From Siderastrea radians (lineage: Eukaryota > Cnidaria > Anthozoa > Scleractinia > Rhizangiidae): 64,000 nucleotides of DNA. Made by a program: the position numbers and the translations under genes. This document shows positions 48,575-59,754 of the stretch, in pieces (position 1 is the stretch's first letter; the number at the start of each line of letters is the position of its first letter). The stretch is from the NCBI GenBank assembly GCA_964017195.1, contig OZ024897.1:9003951-9067950 (forward strand). The letters run 5' to 3'. The notes beneath the pieces were generated by a model. It saw only the letters and a program-made list of their open reading frames with translations. It searched no databases and was not told the DNA's origin.

Positions 48575-50150
48575 TGATATAGATATATATATTTCTCTTT
48601 GAACTTGTATAAGCAGTTTATTGGCTTATTGTCATAAGCTCATAAATTGTTGTAAAATTGTGTTGTTTTTGTCTAATAAAGTATTGTATTCTTAATAATA
48701 AAAAAGTGATTTAACAGCCGAGTTGATAAGGATGACCAATTTTAGAGGAGTCCGTCTCAAAGAGGATATCGTCAAGAGAGAGCGGATTGTGTTGTCCTTA
48801 AGATGCAGAATTCATATGTGTATTTCAATTTGATATTAAATTGAGGGGTGACGCAGCCCCACAGCACAGTCAAACTATTCAATGTATAAGAATATGCATG
48901 ATATCGTCTGAATATTGAAGTCTTTTGAAGTGTCATAATGTTCATCGTCGTGAGGATTTTGCCGGGGAGTGAGTGATCTGTACGAGGAGAAGATCGGCGG
49001 TGTTGAGTATTTGAGCGCGTGTCTCTGTGATATTTAAAAAGAAAAAAGTAAACGCTTCGAGGGAACGACCGTTTCCGACCTTTGAAGCAAAAAATAAAAT
49101 AAAATAAATCTCTAACATTCTGGAAATTTATGGTAAAGTTGCCAAGTAAAAGTGAACGTGAAAAACTTCCGGGTTCATCTTTCCAGACAGTGGCGACAAA
49201 ACAATTCTAAACGATAATTGATGAACTAAAATACTATGGTCACTGACTTCGTCGAGATGACCATGTCAGCAAGTTAGGCTCTTTGCTGAGTTTTCACGAG
49301 CTCATTATAGACCTTAAATTGCCGCTCAGACACCGGCTGCGTATGAACAGACTTACAATTACAAGCGTATACGCACAAGCTGAACAAGCGTAAGAGAATC
49401 CGTATGGGCAAAAGCATGATACGATGAACATAGCAGGAGCGTAGGAACGAATACAGCACAAAACAAGAAAGTTATTTCTTTTCCTTTCCCCTGTTCGTTT
49501 ACTTATTTCACTAATGTGGGTGACCGGTAAGGAATTCAGTAGGGGCAACAAGAACCGACTCAACATTGAATATGTATGCTCGTACCGTTACAGCCGCTAG
49601 TTGTCCATGGGTAATTGTCATTTGCAATTGTGTTTAGTGTGCTTACACTGGCGGATCACAAACTGCATGCGTGCTTATGCTTTGTGCTTGTTCTTATACC
49701 GAACCTTTAGTTTCACTAAAACTCTCAGCTGCAGTTTAAACAGGCAAATTGTTCGAATGCACTGTACATGAAAGAACTGGTTTCGTGCCATAACAAGTCA
49801 GACAAAGAATAACATGTATACTTGTAAAAAAAAACTCACTTGCAAGCTGCGTACTTTCCTCTGTAACTGCCCCGGCCTCTTAAGAGTTCGTTTTAAAATT
49901 TCATCGAAAGCAGTTTGCCTTGAATACGCGGTCAGTTCTTGCTTTTGACAGGCCAATTCGCACGACATTCGACGTTTTCAGTTCGTTCATCTTTAATGAT
50001 CACTGAATCACAAGACGTTTTCTTACGTAGCTGCCCAGACTAAATGATGCTATGACCCGGAAGTCGAGCTCAGATTCTTTCCTAAGAAGCTGGCCTTCTC
50101 CATGACAACGTATATATTGTTAATAAGCAAAGTCAATTTGCGTTTCCGTG
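48575..50150. other. Gene-free stretch
   Basis: A possible LINE 3' end lies at 48640-48700 (GTCTAATAAAG followed by an A-rich run). The rest is AT-rich DNA without a supported gene or recognised repeat. Confidence 0.4.
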
Positions 50151-50189
50151 AAAGGTAATACAGTTGGCTCCCGATGACTCGAGCCCTCA

Positions 50190-50410
50190 ATAACTCAATA
50201 ATAAGGTTAAAAAATTTAACTGGTGTCGTCCTTTCAATTACGCTCAGTACGTGAACGTGAGGAATTGCAAATGCCGTACAACTAAAATAATACGTAGCGC
50301 GGTGCGTGGGCATAAGATTTGAATAATTCGAACTTCAACGACGCATTTTTTTTTCACAAAAGTTAGATTAACGATAAAAAAACTGATCTATCACTCATAG
50401 AGGATTTTTT
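50190..50410. repeat. Copy of the 3' flank of gene C
   Basis: Matches 38430-38930 in order: TAACTGGTGTCGTCCTTTCAATTA, GTGAACGTGAG(G/C)AATT, AATACGTAGC, GCGTGGGCA, TTTTTCACAAAA and GATAACG-like words. It lacks the foldback MITE found in the C flank. It probably belongs to the same duplication as the exon remnant at 52800-53069, now parted by about 2.4 kb. Confidence 0.65.
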
Positions 50411-51107
50411 GGCTCACTGTTGGAAGCCTTAGTTGCTATGCACGCTAACATTGATCTAATTAAATGCTCGAAAATCTAATTAAGTGAATCCATCGTTTAT
50501 AAGGCCAATCATAGAGTGTAAGGGAATTTGATCTTGATTGCCGTTTTTAAAACTCGCAGTTGGAGTTTGATTTGCGGCCAAAAACATACATCCGGCACGT
50601 TTCACCCGTCGAATTTGAAACCCTAGCTTTTTCGCCGCGATGGAAACCTGAAAATGGGGAAACATTCAAGCTTCTTGAGTTGTTTTTCGAACTTTTGTAG
50701 GATCTTTCAGTGGTCGCACTACCTGTGTGAAGACACTACGATTTTTGTCGAGTGCAGACGCGATGATGATATATGATAAACACGAGTGCTTTTTTAAATT
50801 AAAAAAAAAGGTTCACACCATCGAAAACAACGGTGTCACCCCTATTAAAACGTTATCATTGTGATGTATTTCGGTAATTTGCACCACAGAGATCAATTTG
50901 CTCAAAATTCCTTTGCTGTACTTTCCCTGTAGTAAGCAATTTTCGCTATTGTTTTGCGAAAAGCCGCTGCCCATTCGAATTTGGTATATTGGATTATGGA
51001 ATAGCAGGCACACACGCAAGCCAGGGGCAACTTAGCCAGCGATCGCGTTACAAGCCTTGGAAGCGGGAATTGAAGGGAAAGCGCGCGCTTTCGAAAGAAC
51101 GATCATG

Positions 51108-51257
51108 TCCCGACGCTCTCGTGAAAATTCAATCGATGAGAAACGCAGGATAAGAAATGAAAGAAACAAAAGAAAACGATTGTCTCGGATTATGGAAAGA
51201 GAGGCCAAGAAAATTCGAAAACGGAAAGAAAGAGACACGTATTCGCGTGCTAAATAA
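51108..51257 (+). CDS. Short highly basic ORF, function unknown
   Basis: From the ATG at 51108 the frame codes for about 50 residues in which Arg, Lys and Glu dominate (MSRRSRENSIDEKRRIRNER at the start), with a helix-forming, bZIP-like composition, ending in SRAK. No splice sites or domain could be assigned. It may be a fragment of a larger gene or of a transposon protein, or chance. Confidence 0.2.
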   Translation, partial: SRRSRENSIDEKRRIRNERNKRKRLSRIMEREAKKIRKRKERDTYSRAK

Positions 51258-51385
51258 CTGGCTCGTGTTTACTATGCCAAATGGAAGGAACTAGTCTAAA
51301 AGAATAAAAGAAGAACGCTGGACAGAACCAAGGTGTGACTTAAATTTTATAAACAGTGCCAATCACATTATTTAAGATCGCACTT

Positions 51386-51810
51386 AATAGTTTTGTTTAT
51401 CTGAACTGGCGGGTGTTGCGCCTCAAACAGTTCGATGTAGCATAAACTGTACTGATCACACAACTTAATATTTTTATCCATCTCAGTGAACCGGCGGGTG
51501 TTGCGCCTCGTACAGTTCGATGTGACATAAACAGTACTGATCACAAAATGTAAGATCGCACTTCATATTTTTGTCCATCTGAACTGGCGGGTTTTGCGCC
51601 TCATACAGTTCGATGTAACATAAACAGTACTCATCACACAACTTAATATTTTTATCCATCTCAGTGAACCGGCGGGTGTTGCGCCTCATACAGTTCGATG
51701 TGACATAAACAGTACTGATCACAAAATGTAAGATCGCACTTCATATTTTTGTCCATCTGAACTGGCGGGTGTTGCGCCTCATACAGTTCAATGTAACACA
51801 AACATTGCTA
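51386..51810. repeat. Hairpin-bearing tandem repeat, 178-bp dimer
   Basis: Five copies of GAAC(T/C)GGCGGGTGTTGCGCC followed by a TACAGTTCGATGT-type segment occur at 51403, 51488, 51581, 51666 and 51759. Spacing alternates 85 and 93 bp, so the higher-order unit is 178 bp. In the GAACTG copies, GAACTG...CAGTTC and the inner GGCG...CGCC make a stem; in the GAACCG copies only the inner stem is perfect. The frames open in the array are not genes. Confidence 0.9.
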
Positions 51811-52310
51811 ATCATAGACTCACTGAACGGAATTGTAAGCGGAAGTGAAGAACATATCTTACTTCCAGACAATAAAAAATGTCAACTCACCCTACCCCTG
51901 CTATTTTCTAATGATAAACAAAACCGATTGAAGCATAATTATAATAGGTATGAGAATATATATATTTTTTTCCAATTCACCCATTCATTACTAGAATATT
52001 GCAGTAAATGACCGAAAACATCAAGTCCAGGTCATCTAATGCTTGCACGTACAACAATTTCAAATTATAACACCCTCCCACCTAGCCTCCCCCTCCCGAA
52101 TCTCGCAGTGAAAAAAGTGGACTGACTGCGTGTCGTATTGTCTGTCACGTTTACTCGCCTCGCCTGACTATAAATTATTCGGCTCAGTACGGCATGTCTG
52201 AAGAAGCGGAGGCGAACTATCGAAAAGCTGAACCGCAAGTAAAAAGAACGAAGCGAGGCGGTTCTTGCACTCGGATGTTTCGATATTTCGCAAGCACTGT
52301 GCAAAGTTGA

Positions 52311-52453
52311 CGTGTGACTGATGGTTAACATTCGTTTTACCACAGAACACACGAGAGTCCAACTGTGTGCCTCGTCAAGTGACGACGTGTGACTGACAAT
52401 TAACATTCGTTTACTAGAGGCCAGAGGAGAATCCGACTGTGTGCTCTGTCAAC
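52311..52453. repeat. Two-copy direct repeat of about 72 bp
   Basis: GACGTGTGACTGA...TTAACATTCGTTT...CCGACTGTGTGC...GTCAA-type units occur twice in a row (52311 and 52383), about 80% alike. Confidence 0.75.
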
Positions 52454-52526
52454 GGCTCCTATTGTCTTATAGCCGGTAGGGATCAAAATTCGGTCGTTTC
52501 AGATGACCGAACTTTCCGTTTCTAAG

Positions 52527-52656
52527 TAGCCTGCGAGCAGGCTCTCGTTTGGGTTTTATGCGCGAGATGCGAGACGCGAGTGGCGAAGCCGCGAGAGCGT
52601 GGGGCGAGGTGGGCGGGGCTGGGCCAGCCCCTGAGTCTGAGCCTGCTCGCAGGCTA
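52527..52656. mobile_element. 130-bp GC-rich MITE with 9-bp target duplication
   Basis: Termini TAGCCTGCGAGCAGGCTC and GAGCCTGCTCGCAGGCTA are perfect inverted repeats, themselves hairpin-like (GCCTGCGAGCAGGC). They are flanked by GTTTCTAAG at 52518-52526 and 52657-52665. The interior is GC-rich with repeated GCGAGA words, unlike the AT-rich surroundings. A 9-bp duplication points to a Mutator-type transposase acting in trans. Confidence 0.9.
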
Positions 52657-52799
52657 GTTTCTAAGGCCTGAGGGTTCTCATGTATCGAAGGAAAACCTGG
52701 CTTTCTGTGCGTTTGGGTTGGGATCAGGGTTAGCAAGCGATAGGATCCACATCGGCAGTTTTCTGCGAGTTCAAAGGATCTGATTTTGCGTTTTTTTTG

Positions 52800-53069
52800 G
52801 TGAGGTCAAGACTCAGTGATCATCGGCTCACCCCATGCACTCCTTCCTTTTCGAAACAAACCAGTCGATTCTATTTGGGACGTCTCTGGCTATTCAATAA
52901 TTGCCGCCATATTTGGCCTCGTCCAAGGGTCTGTTTCTGTGCCGTTTATTACCAGCTTCCGGAGAGTGCTGTTGTTCATCTGCATAATTTTCGGTTGACG
53001 CCTTTGCAGATCTGGCTCTTGTTTGATACACGTTTCACAGAAAATAACACCAAAACCGTAAATATCAAC
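52800..53069 (-). pseudogene. Orphan exon 2 (E), decayed relative of gene C
   Basis: A CACAG acceptor at 53071-53070 is followed by VDIYGFGVIFCETCIKQEPD, TETDPWTRPNMAAIIE and a TAG at 52892-52890. After the stop the same frame continues GLFRKGRSAWGEP, matching the end of gene C (GRTAWGDP). There is one nonsense change and no frameshift. The adjoining intron sequence up to about 53170 also resembles the gene C intron. No exon 1 lies between here and 56381, so this is a 3' fragment. Confidence 0.8.
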
Positions 53070-53169
53070 CTGTGACGAACAACCATTGACAGTGCGAGCC
53101 CGAAAAAAGTCTCACTAGTTGTAATACAGAAAAGACACTGAAAACAGCCAATGACAGTCTGGGGTTGAT

Positions 53170-55190
53170 TTCCACTCTAGTCAGTCAGGTTTTCATCCCC
53201 CTCTACAATGCAACAATCCGGAGAAATAAAACCGCGCTGGAAATCGAATCTAATATGCACTGCCTAATACTACTGTGATGATTCGAAACCAGTAAAGATT
53301 GATGTAGTAAGCAGACACATATTAAGCTTAACTCGAGCAAGGAAATAAAAAAAGACAGGAGACAGGATTCGAGCCTAGGACCCTCCCTCCACACACAAGT
53401 CGATTGCACTTACTGCTTAATTAAGTAGAGGAAAACTCGAGGCAAGCTGTGTCATTTCCTACGATCATGTGACCGCTTCCAGGATGAGCAACGCCTAAAG
53501 GGATGAGTTTACTCAGTTTACTGTTTACGGTGAGACATAAATAGTTTTAAAGCAGATTGTTTGTACTCTTGATTCAAAAAGAGAAACGTTTACTACTTTG
53601 TAAAAGATAATCACAAGGATGGAGTCCCTGTCAAGATGACGATAGCTGAAGTCGTCTGTAATTTGCTACCTGCCGTTCCTCTCTCTTGGACAATTTTGGT
53701 GCTCGTTTTCGTCCCTACTTTGAACGCGATACCGAACTTCTGTGCGAACTGTCCGGTGATTTGATTTAGTGTTCCACTTTAATTCAAACCCGTTTATACA
53801 AGACTTCAGAAGTAAACAAAAATTATATATTCGCGTTTCATGTGCTCGCCTCCCCCTGACCAGGACATGCGGAAACAATCCGTTACTGAGATAACAAAAA
53901 ACTTCACCTTGTTTCCAGTAAGCTTTGGAGACAGTAGGTTCTTACATGTACAGAAAGAACCCTGAGCAAAGTCTCTCCTTCGACCCTGGAGGAGATTTGT
54001 TCAAAAGCAGTCGTCTTCTTGTCCGGCCGACGTCTTCATTTATTTAAAATTTAGATTTTGAGCACTGAGCCGCAATAATTTTTCCTTGGTTAATTATTTT
54101 CCAGGGGGATGGGCAATCCGACATGAAGTGTCAGGCATGCTCCTCGTACCGGGACTCAAAATTCTTGGTTTGGTACGTTTAGTGTGTCAAGCTCTAAAAG
54201 TGATCTGTCCATCAGTGACCAAAATCGGTACCTTTAAGCGGTGAAAAAGAATCTGAGTTACCCCTACAGTAATTGTGTGAAGATTCAGGTAACTTTAAGA
54301 GGCTCCTTTCAACAATTTGAACGGGCACCCTGTAACTTTTATATGGAAGCCCCCCCCCCCCCCACCCACTATTATGATGTAATGATCAAAGAGTTCAGCT
54401 TCCTGTCGCATTTCACATTCACCAATTTATTCTGCTTTTAGTCATGTATTCTACTTAGTAGAAGCTCAAAAAACGTCTCACTCAAGCTTGTGTTGTGTTG
54501 TATCTTGTAGTGCCCTGAGTAGGAAGTATAGCATTACATCAGCATTTAATTTCTACATTAGAACTTGCGATCGATTCCGCCAGAGTTAGATTCCGCGAAT
54601 TCCGTGCGCCTTGCATGTGGTTACATGCTCTGTTCTACAGGCGTTCGAGGGACCTACAGGAAAAAGCATTTTGTTTTGATCACATTGAAATCAAGGTTTA
54701 TCAGATATACAAGAATATAAGGGTTTATGGTGGTCAGTAAGACCACTTCAAGCATCGCGAAATGCTTTTCCACGTGGAAGATAACAAGAATCTGAAGCTG
54801 CTGGCATCGACTACTCAACCGATGATAAATGAACTAGATGGTCACTCAAAATGCAAACCGCATTGTATACCGCCTTCACCGCCTTTTGAAGGGATTTTTT
54901 TTTTAAGTTTACAGAGGTTGATACGTTTGGCCTCTTCAACTAAATATTTCAGCTGCACAAATTTTAAGGGAATGCTAACGTATTAACCATGTAAATTTCT
55001 CAGAGTTGCTATTTGTCAGCACGGTTCCAACAAACCAATACAGTTGGGTTCTGCTTATTTGCAGACGTTGAGGCTATAAAAATTCTCGTGAAAAGGAATA
55101 GCGCTGAGTGCTTCACACCATTGGAGTCTAACTGGGTGTAGCATTTTTTACCTTTGTTAAACGAAATTTTGTTTTGAAACTCGTTTGCCT
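53170..55190. other. Gene-free stretch
   Basis: Contains a possible tRNA-derived SINE piece (listed separately) and a poly-C run at 54351. No supported gene. Confidence 0.4.
53335..53445 (-). mobile_element. Possible tRNA-derived SINE head
   Basis: The minus strand holds a B-box-like GGCTCGAATCCTGTC about 45 nt after an A-box-like TTAAGCAGTAAGTGC, and then runs into a T-rich tail. The cloverleaf stems are poor, so it is not a functional tRNA gene. Confidence 0.35.
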
Positions 55191-55194
55191 TGTT

Positions 55195-55418
55195 GATTCA
55201 GTCAAAATAGTGTTCATGGGTTTTCACTAAAAGGTAAAGTTGGCCTTTCTGATTCAGGTTAAAAAGTGTTCATGGGTTTCACGCAAAGGTAAAGTTTACG
55301 TTTCTGATTCAGGTTAAAAAGTGTTCATGGGTTTTCACGCAAAGGTAAAGTGTGCCTTTCTGATTCAGGTTAAAAAGTGTTCACGGGTTTTCACGCAAAG
55401 GTAAAGTTACCGGTTTTC
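55195..55418. repeat. Four-copy tandem repeat, 56-bp unit
   Basis: Units with GATTCAGGTTAAAAAGTGTT, CATGGGTTTTCACGC and AAAGGTAAAG follow one another with periods of 55-56 bp (GTTCATGGG at 55212, 55268, 55323 and, as GTTCACGGG, 55379). Confidence 0.9.
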
Positions 55419-55789
55419 TTGAATTTTCACTGCAGTAAATTATGTTGTCCAGTCTTGTTTTACTTCGATTGGCTTGGAGAAATTATAATTTGTTTATAAG
55501 TGCTTGTGATACTCATAATTTTTTTTTCAAAGGATTGCTGGTGAATTGCGATAAAAAGGTCTTGCATTGAACCATGACACTAGATGCATGATTTGTAAGA
55601 CTGCCCGCCCCAGGGAAACGCATATGATGTAATTTCGAGTGCAATGAAAACTCTCTTGACCGAGCGATGCACTTTGCTGACGCGCCTGGCGCGCGACTGT
55701 TACCGGTGAAAAAAGCGGTTCGGGGCCCTATGTAACGGTCGTGTGTTGTCGAGGCCCTGTACTTTACCCTGGGTTACACTGATTGATAA

Positions 55790-55870
55790 TAATGAGGCAG
55801 GGAGGACTTGAACCTGTGGATCCACCGGATCATAAAGTCAAAGGCGTGCGTTCTCGAAACCCTTTGTGGT
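55790..55870 (-). mobile_element. Possible tRNA-like fragment
   Basis: The minus strand contains the B-box-like GGTTCAAGTCCTCCC, downstream of CGCACGCCTTTGACTTTATG. The acceptor and D stems are not convincing. Another B-box-like site (GGGTTCAACTCCCGTC) lies at about 56930-56955 on the same strand. Confidence 0.25.
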
Positions 55871-56380
55871 TGTTTGAGACATCTTTTGGTGGCCATCTTG
55901 ATATACCAATTATTAAAAACTGAATTTCATTTGAACGTTCCTCTAAATCTTAATATTTTTCAGTTTTCCTAGCCGGAATAAATAAACGTAATCCGCTTTC
56001 ACACATTTTCAGAATCGTGGCATGAAGGCATATTTCTAAAATCACGAAAAAAATCCTACAGATTAATACACACCTTTCATAATTTTTTTTTGGATTTTTG
56101 GATTCAACGAAGCGTCGAGGAGATTATTTTACAAGCGGCTAAACGTTGTGAACAGCATCTAACTATAACTTTCTCTAGGTTCATTACTGTAATTTAGTTG
56201 GGTCTAGGACGCTATTCGGGAATTTCGATCCAATTTAACAATACCCACAATTTTGTTCGTGACACCGTATTACAATTAACTACGAAAATAATAAACTCGT
56301 ACATTACTGATAAGACAAGGGAATTTGCGGTTGGTTAGTTACTTAGTTAGTTAGGGAAAAAGAAACCAGTAACAAGAAGC

Positions 56381-56575
56381 CTAGAACTTCTCAAGTTCTT
56401 CAATAATTGATTCCATCCTTGGCCTCATTCCGGGCTCCATTTGTACACAGCATATCACCAAGTCTCGAAGCTTGCGTTTCCTAATCTCGGCTATTTGTCT
56501 CTCACGGCTTTCCGGGTCAGGTAGGCGCCTGATAGACATTTCACAGAGAAGAACACCAAAACTGTAAACGTCAAC
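56381..56575 (-). CDS. Orphan or alternative kinase exon 2 (F), intact
   Basis: A CTTAG acceptor is followed in phase 0 by VDVYSFGVLLCEMSIRRLPD, ERQIAEIRKRKLRDLV, PGMRPRMESIIEELEKF and a TAG, 64 residues without a break. It closes the kinase C-lobe and then stops at once, so it would give a tail-less isoform. No exon 1 of its own is seen upstream up to exon 2 of gene D. The nearest compatible donor is that of gene D (61303), 4.7 kb away, which also ends in phase 0, so F could be an alternative terminal exon of gene D. It could equally be a relic of a lost paralogue. Confidence 0.65.
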   Translation of the reverse strand, partial: VDVYSFGVLLCEMSIRRLPDPESRERQIAEIRKRKLRDLVICCVQMEPGMRPRMESIIEELEKF

Positions 56576-56629
56576 CTAAGGACAGCAATAATTTAATACA
56601 ATTAAAGTAATTTAAAGTAATTAAAGTAT

Positions 56630-56900
56630 CAAGGGGAGTGCGCCAAGGCGGTGACGCCCTTAGTCAATTTGCGGACCACACAACCGTCATTAAGAGAGAG
56701 TACTGGCAACACTGCCAAAAGCTTTGGTAAAATATCGGGTCTTAAACTAAGCAGTAAAAAGACAGAAGCTATGTGGATAGGTTCGCTAAAATAGAATAAA
56801 GCGAAGCCTTATAGAATAAATATAACCAAGGACCTGGTCAAAATTTTAGGTACATATATTTCGTATAATCATCATAAGAATAATAACAAAATAAAATAAT
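56630..56900 (+). pseudogene. LINE reverse-transcriptase scrap
   Basis: Readable pieces in shifting frames: GVRQGGDAL, QFADHTTVIK (a changed YADD box), FGKISGLKLSSKKTEAMWIG and LVKILGTYISYNHHKNN. It is the same LINE type as at 42110. It lies 55 bp upstream of the exon F acceptor. Confidence 0.65.
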
Positions 56901-56989
56901 AAGGAGAAGACAAAGAAAAAATAAAGACCCCGACGGGAGTTGAACCCGACCGACAATCCGAATTCATGACTAATGTATGCGTACTTACT

Positions 56990-58630
56990 CACACGCCGTA
57001 AAGGGTTAGTAAAGGACAGATGATATGCTGAACTTTTAGTTTCACTCTCTGCCTGGGGCTATGCCATGCTGATGAGCCCTAACAAGGACAAAACAGTTGT
57101 CCATGGCTGCCACCGCCCGATCGATATAGTTGTGCGTATGCGCAAGGTAATGGCCATACCGCGGTTGGTGTGCGTGTGCTGCCACTTGCTTACTTTTTGT
57201 TTTGTTAAAAATAACATTACTGTTAAAAGAAGCACATGACCTGGGTTTGGGAGCTCCAGAAGAGCTGAAGGCCCTTTTGGGAAGACGTTGCTGAGCACCG
57301 CTTACCAGTTTAAGCGTTTTTATTTATTAATTTTTCCTTTTTTTTTTCTTGGGGGGGGGGGGGGGGACTCTTTTACCTGGCATACTTTCAAAGGGGTCTA
57401 TTCCCCAGTTTCCTGAAAAGGGGCATTGGGATGAATTTGTCTATGTGTCGGTGGGGTGAAAGATGAGCAGTGGGGTGCCTGCTTATTGACACATTCAGTG
57501 AGTGGATGGAAATACGCGTTCGTCTCCTTGGTCAATTTCTTTTGCTCATCCTGAGTGTCATGTTTTTTTCTCTAACGAAATGAGGGCAAGGCTGGAGATT
57601 GATTCATGGAGACCTCATAATATCGACGTTGTGTTACAGTTGTGTTAGACAAGCGCGCACGAAATTTCGAGAAATAAAAATCGTGCATATTGGCAAAAAG
57701 CAAAAAATTTATTGTAACTAGTGAAATGAAATTCATGCAAGGCTTTCAGTCAGGAAAACAATTCATGCAGAAAAAAAAACTTCCTCCAACCCCCTCCTCC
57801 CCCGGAAAAATATAACGGTCCATCCCTAACTTGTTTGGTATTATTAACTGGTTAGTAAAATATTAAGTCTATTGCATATTTTTACAAGTCAATAAAAGTC
57901 AGTCCAGAGTCCAGTCCAGCTTTTTCATTTGGCCGACGGAAGTTACCGTCGAAACATGAGTTTGTAAAATTAAAAAAAGTCGTGTTAGTTCTGAAGATTT
58001 CAACACACAAAGCTGTGTTTTAGAATGCTTTTCCCTTGGTCCTTTAGAGCTCGGATCCACATGATTCACCAGAGCAGATCGGAGGACAATTCCGAACACT
58101 TTCGGGCTTTTTGAGAAACACCTTTCGGAAGAAAAACGCGCTCAAAAATACCCATGAAATTCTTTTGGGCCAGAAAAGTTTCCAGGGCTTCTGCGGAGAA
58201 ACGAACACCAGCTTATTCCACGGGAGCTCCGCTGTTAGGCCAACCTACCAATATATAAACAGGCCAGAAAATACATGTACAAAATCAGGGCATCAAGACT
58301 AATGGTTTGTTCTTTTTTTCCCTTGATCTAGCCTAAAATTGTACATACACCCTTTCTGCACTATGCCCTCCGATTGTGAAATGTTACAATTAAAGTGCGG
58401 CTAACGATCAGGCATTTTCGTCCAGGCAACATCGTGTTTTGTCACAAAAAACGTTCGATATGGCTAAACGGGCAAACAATGTTTGACCAAATATCGGACA
58501 AAGTGAGCCCACATAACGCTTTTTGCGTATTATCACTGAATAATATGTCTACGTCACTCAAATTCCGTCTCTGACTGGCCACTTTTCCCGCTCGCGTAAG
58601 TCTTTTTTTGCAGAGGCTAAACGATTAAAG
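56990..58630. other. Gene-free stretch
   Basis: Holds a run of about 18 G at 57349-57366 and, at 58430-58500 and 59020-59040, an inverted pair sharing ATTTTCGTCCA that may mark a larger element around the MITE at 58640. No supported gene and no kinase exon. Confidence 0.4.
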
Positions 58631-58639
58631 ATTTGTTTG

Positions 58640-59002
58640 TAAAGCCCTCGCCAAACGGAGTAGCAAGTTGAAAACGTGTTGTAACTTGCGAATCCGTGTG
58701 GTCACGGTTTGCACGTACTTCCCATCGCTTGCGATGACTTGCGTCCACTTTGATCGAGCCCAAATTTGCACGCAAGTGAACGCAAGATTTTAAACGTTTG
58801 GCCACCCAACGCAAGTTGGCTTCAGTATTGTTTTCCTCTGTACAGACGAGCGTGCAAGGCTGCACTGACATGTGTTTTTGGCAAATTGTCTTGAACTTGC
58901 GTGTACTTGCGAGTCCGTTTGGCCACCCATCGCAAGCCTCCGTACGCAAGTTGACATTTCTAGACTTGCGTTGACTTGCGCCTCCGTTTGGCCAAGGCTT
59001 TA
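58640..59002. mobile_element. MITE with TAAAGCC...GCCAAACGGAG ends
   Basis: Left end TAAAGCCCTCGCCAAACGGA and right end (complement) TAAAGCCTTGGCCAAACGGA are inverted repeats. The interior is full of ACTTGCG and its complement, in an irregular repeat. Confidence 0.8.
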
Positions 59003-59249
59003 AGACAAATGTTCTTCCAACACGGTGTTGGACGAAAATGTTTGATTACTTAGCCGGGGCTCAAGAATTGTAAATTTTCAAAAACAAATTCGAGAATTTT
59101 GTGCAGTTCTGAATTTGTACTCCTTAGGGAAAAGGTTAAGAAGGACTATACAGTTGCTATTTATTTACACATCATAAGTTTAGAAGCTGGGCCTCCATTC
59201 TAAAAGAGAACCTACGCAAGGTCTATAATTTGGGCCAATTCAGGTCTTC

Positions 59250-59754
59250 TTTTTGCAACTCCATCCTACTTCATCGGGTCACTACGTCTTCCTTATCGAA
59301 ACTCCAGGCCGTTTGTCTCCCTCAACAGCCACCTAGACTATCGTTATATAGACTCCTGGGCCAATGTATTTGACACACTATGTCTTCTTCCTTCGGAACT
59401 GTCATCAACTCTATTTGGCATTCGTCTTGTGGCAATTCAGAGTCGTCACCCTAATCCTATAATCCTAGCGCGAAGGATATTTCAAACCAATGTACCACTT
59501 TCATACGTATCGTGATATGGACTACTACGCCATTTGATGTCTTCACTGGAGTCTTCCTACTTTTCTTCGAGTACTGCAGATCTTCCTTTTCGAGCACTCC
59601 AGGTCCTCTCCATTGAAATCGTCCATTGAAATCGTCTCCTTCAGGCACTTCCAGCTGGTCCTTTTTCGAGCAATTCCGTTTCTGCTACCTCGGGTCCTCT
59701 CCCAGTATTCAATACTCTTTTGCTTGTTCTTCGACCTTCTTTGGCATTCTTTTC
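59250..59754 (-). pseudogene. Decayed extra tail module beyond gene D
   Basis: Beyond the gene D stop, minus-strand frames hold pieces similar to its tail and to that of B: SIEYWERTRG, EDLECSKRKICSTRRKVGRL (compare ELKCSKEEIWSSRRKM) and, further on, W/T-rich words like the extreme tail of B. They are broken by frameshifts and stops. Gene D therefore once had, or lies next to, a further tail copy. Confidence 0.5.

Noticed and set aside
51483..51722. Cysteine-rich repeat protein on the minus strand
   Set aside because: It is a by-product of the 178-bp tandem repeat; the other frames are similarly periodic and there is no start context or conservation.
53335..57010. Functional tRNA genes at 53.4, 55.8 and 56.9 kb
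   Set aside because: Only B-box-like segments are good; acceptor and D stems do not pair, so at most they are SINE heads.
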